Below, piece by piece: positions 63,865-64,000 of a stretch of DNA of 64,000 nucleotides. Position 1 is the stretch's first letter. The number at the start of each line of letters is the position of its first letter. The stretch lies in assembly GCA_029960045.1 (NCBI GenBank), contig JASCOV010000005.1, forward strand, positions 124,001-188,000, written 5' to 3'. Below the pieces are notes generated by a model that had not been told where the DNA came from, searched no databases, and saw only the letters and a list, made by a program, of their open reading frames with translations. A program made the translations under genes and the position numbers. This stretch comes from Flavobacteriaceae bacterium PS02293 (GTDB lineage Bacteria > Bacteroidota > Bacteroidia > Flavobacteriales > Weeksellaceae).

Positions 63865-64000
63865 ATTTTGTCCTTTTCACAAAAACCAGCTTACTTGAAA
63901 AATCCTTTCGATTAAGAAAGTTATCAGTAAAATTCAGACCACTATTGCACTCATAAATCAATTGTTTTTTTTCAATTATAATCTCACAATATGACGAATG
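63863..64000 (-). CDS. Unknown protein, C-terminal end (partial)
   Basis: The minus strand is open from the window edge to a TAA at 63863-63865, giving 45 residues that end GLNFTDNFLNRKDFSSKLVF plus VKRTK. The codon use looks like its neighbours and the stop falls in a convergent terminator, as expected for a real gene. Too little is present to name it. Confidence 0.6.
   Translation of the reverse strand, partial: HSSYCEIIIEKKQLIYECNSGLNFTDNFLNRKDFSSKLVFVKRTK

Noticed and set aside
1..64000. CRISPR arrays, tRNA or rRNA genes, full insertion sequences
   Set aside because: No regularly spaced repeats with unique spacers, no tRNA cloverleaf or rRNA segment and no transposase motif were seen by eye; a covariance search would settle the RNA genes.

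Overview
The window is a chromosomal segment of a flavobacterium, most like Chryseobacterium or Epilithonimonas (family Weeksellaceae). The evidence is an AT-rich genome, promoter boxes of the Bacteroidota type (TAnnTTTG), gliding-motility ABC genes (gldF/gldG), a SusC/SusD pair, several secreted enzymes with type IX secretion (T9SS) C-terminal sorting domains, and an ATP synthase operon without the beta and epsilon genes. I saw no tRNA, rRNA, CRISPR array, transposase or prophage block. The genus assignment is inference.

Layout. 1-4226: end of gldF, gldG, a secreted protein of unknown function and apolipoprotein N-acyltransferase. 4239-6985 (minus): a compact run of six genes holding a barnase-type RNase, an archaemetzincin-like lipoprotein and barstar, then a GNAT acetyltransferase, a DinB protein and a small unknown. 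7105-12475: acyl-CoA dehydrogenase and small accessory genes (DUF1801, MazG-like, thioredoxin-like lipoprotein, DUF4230, a 59-residue hydrophilic protein, two tandem YflT-like paralogues), with repeats between them. 12546-16866 (minus): leuACDB. 17016-22014: a helical unknown, then thrS-infC-rpmI-rplT. 22091-26528: three exported metallopeptidases. 26657-29434: a DNA-damage block with an S24-type repressor and AlkB facing a UmuC-like polymerase. 29469-31142: clpS and a CNNM/CorC membrane protein. 31516-37194 (minus): atpZ-like gene, DUF6168-like gene, atpB-E-F-H-A-G. 37622-44458: ffh, a SusCD uptake pair and rnhB. 44701-47859: a large AddA/RecB-like helicase-nuclease. 48008-53908 (minus): two DUF3857 transglutaminase-like exported proteins, ferritin, a Spy/CpxP-like protein and a low-complexity exported protein. 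54143-57599: a DPE2-like 4-alpha-glucanotransferase and an exported regulatory-domain protein. 57630-63800: a LuxR response regulator and TPR histidine kinase, opposite three exported proteins ending in a T9SS subtilase. The right edge cuts a gene on the minus strand.

The most notable items are: the barnase/archaemetzincin/barstar cluster; a dispersed 88-134 bp repeat family with six copies in this window; a 15-bp perfect stem-loop between atpE and atpF; paired operator-like sites exactly 33 bp apart in front of the repressor/polymerase pair; a probable ATA start for infC; helically spaced ATCGAACA repeats upstream of the helicase-nuclease; and a DUF3857 pair in which one member has lost the catalytic Cys and His.
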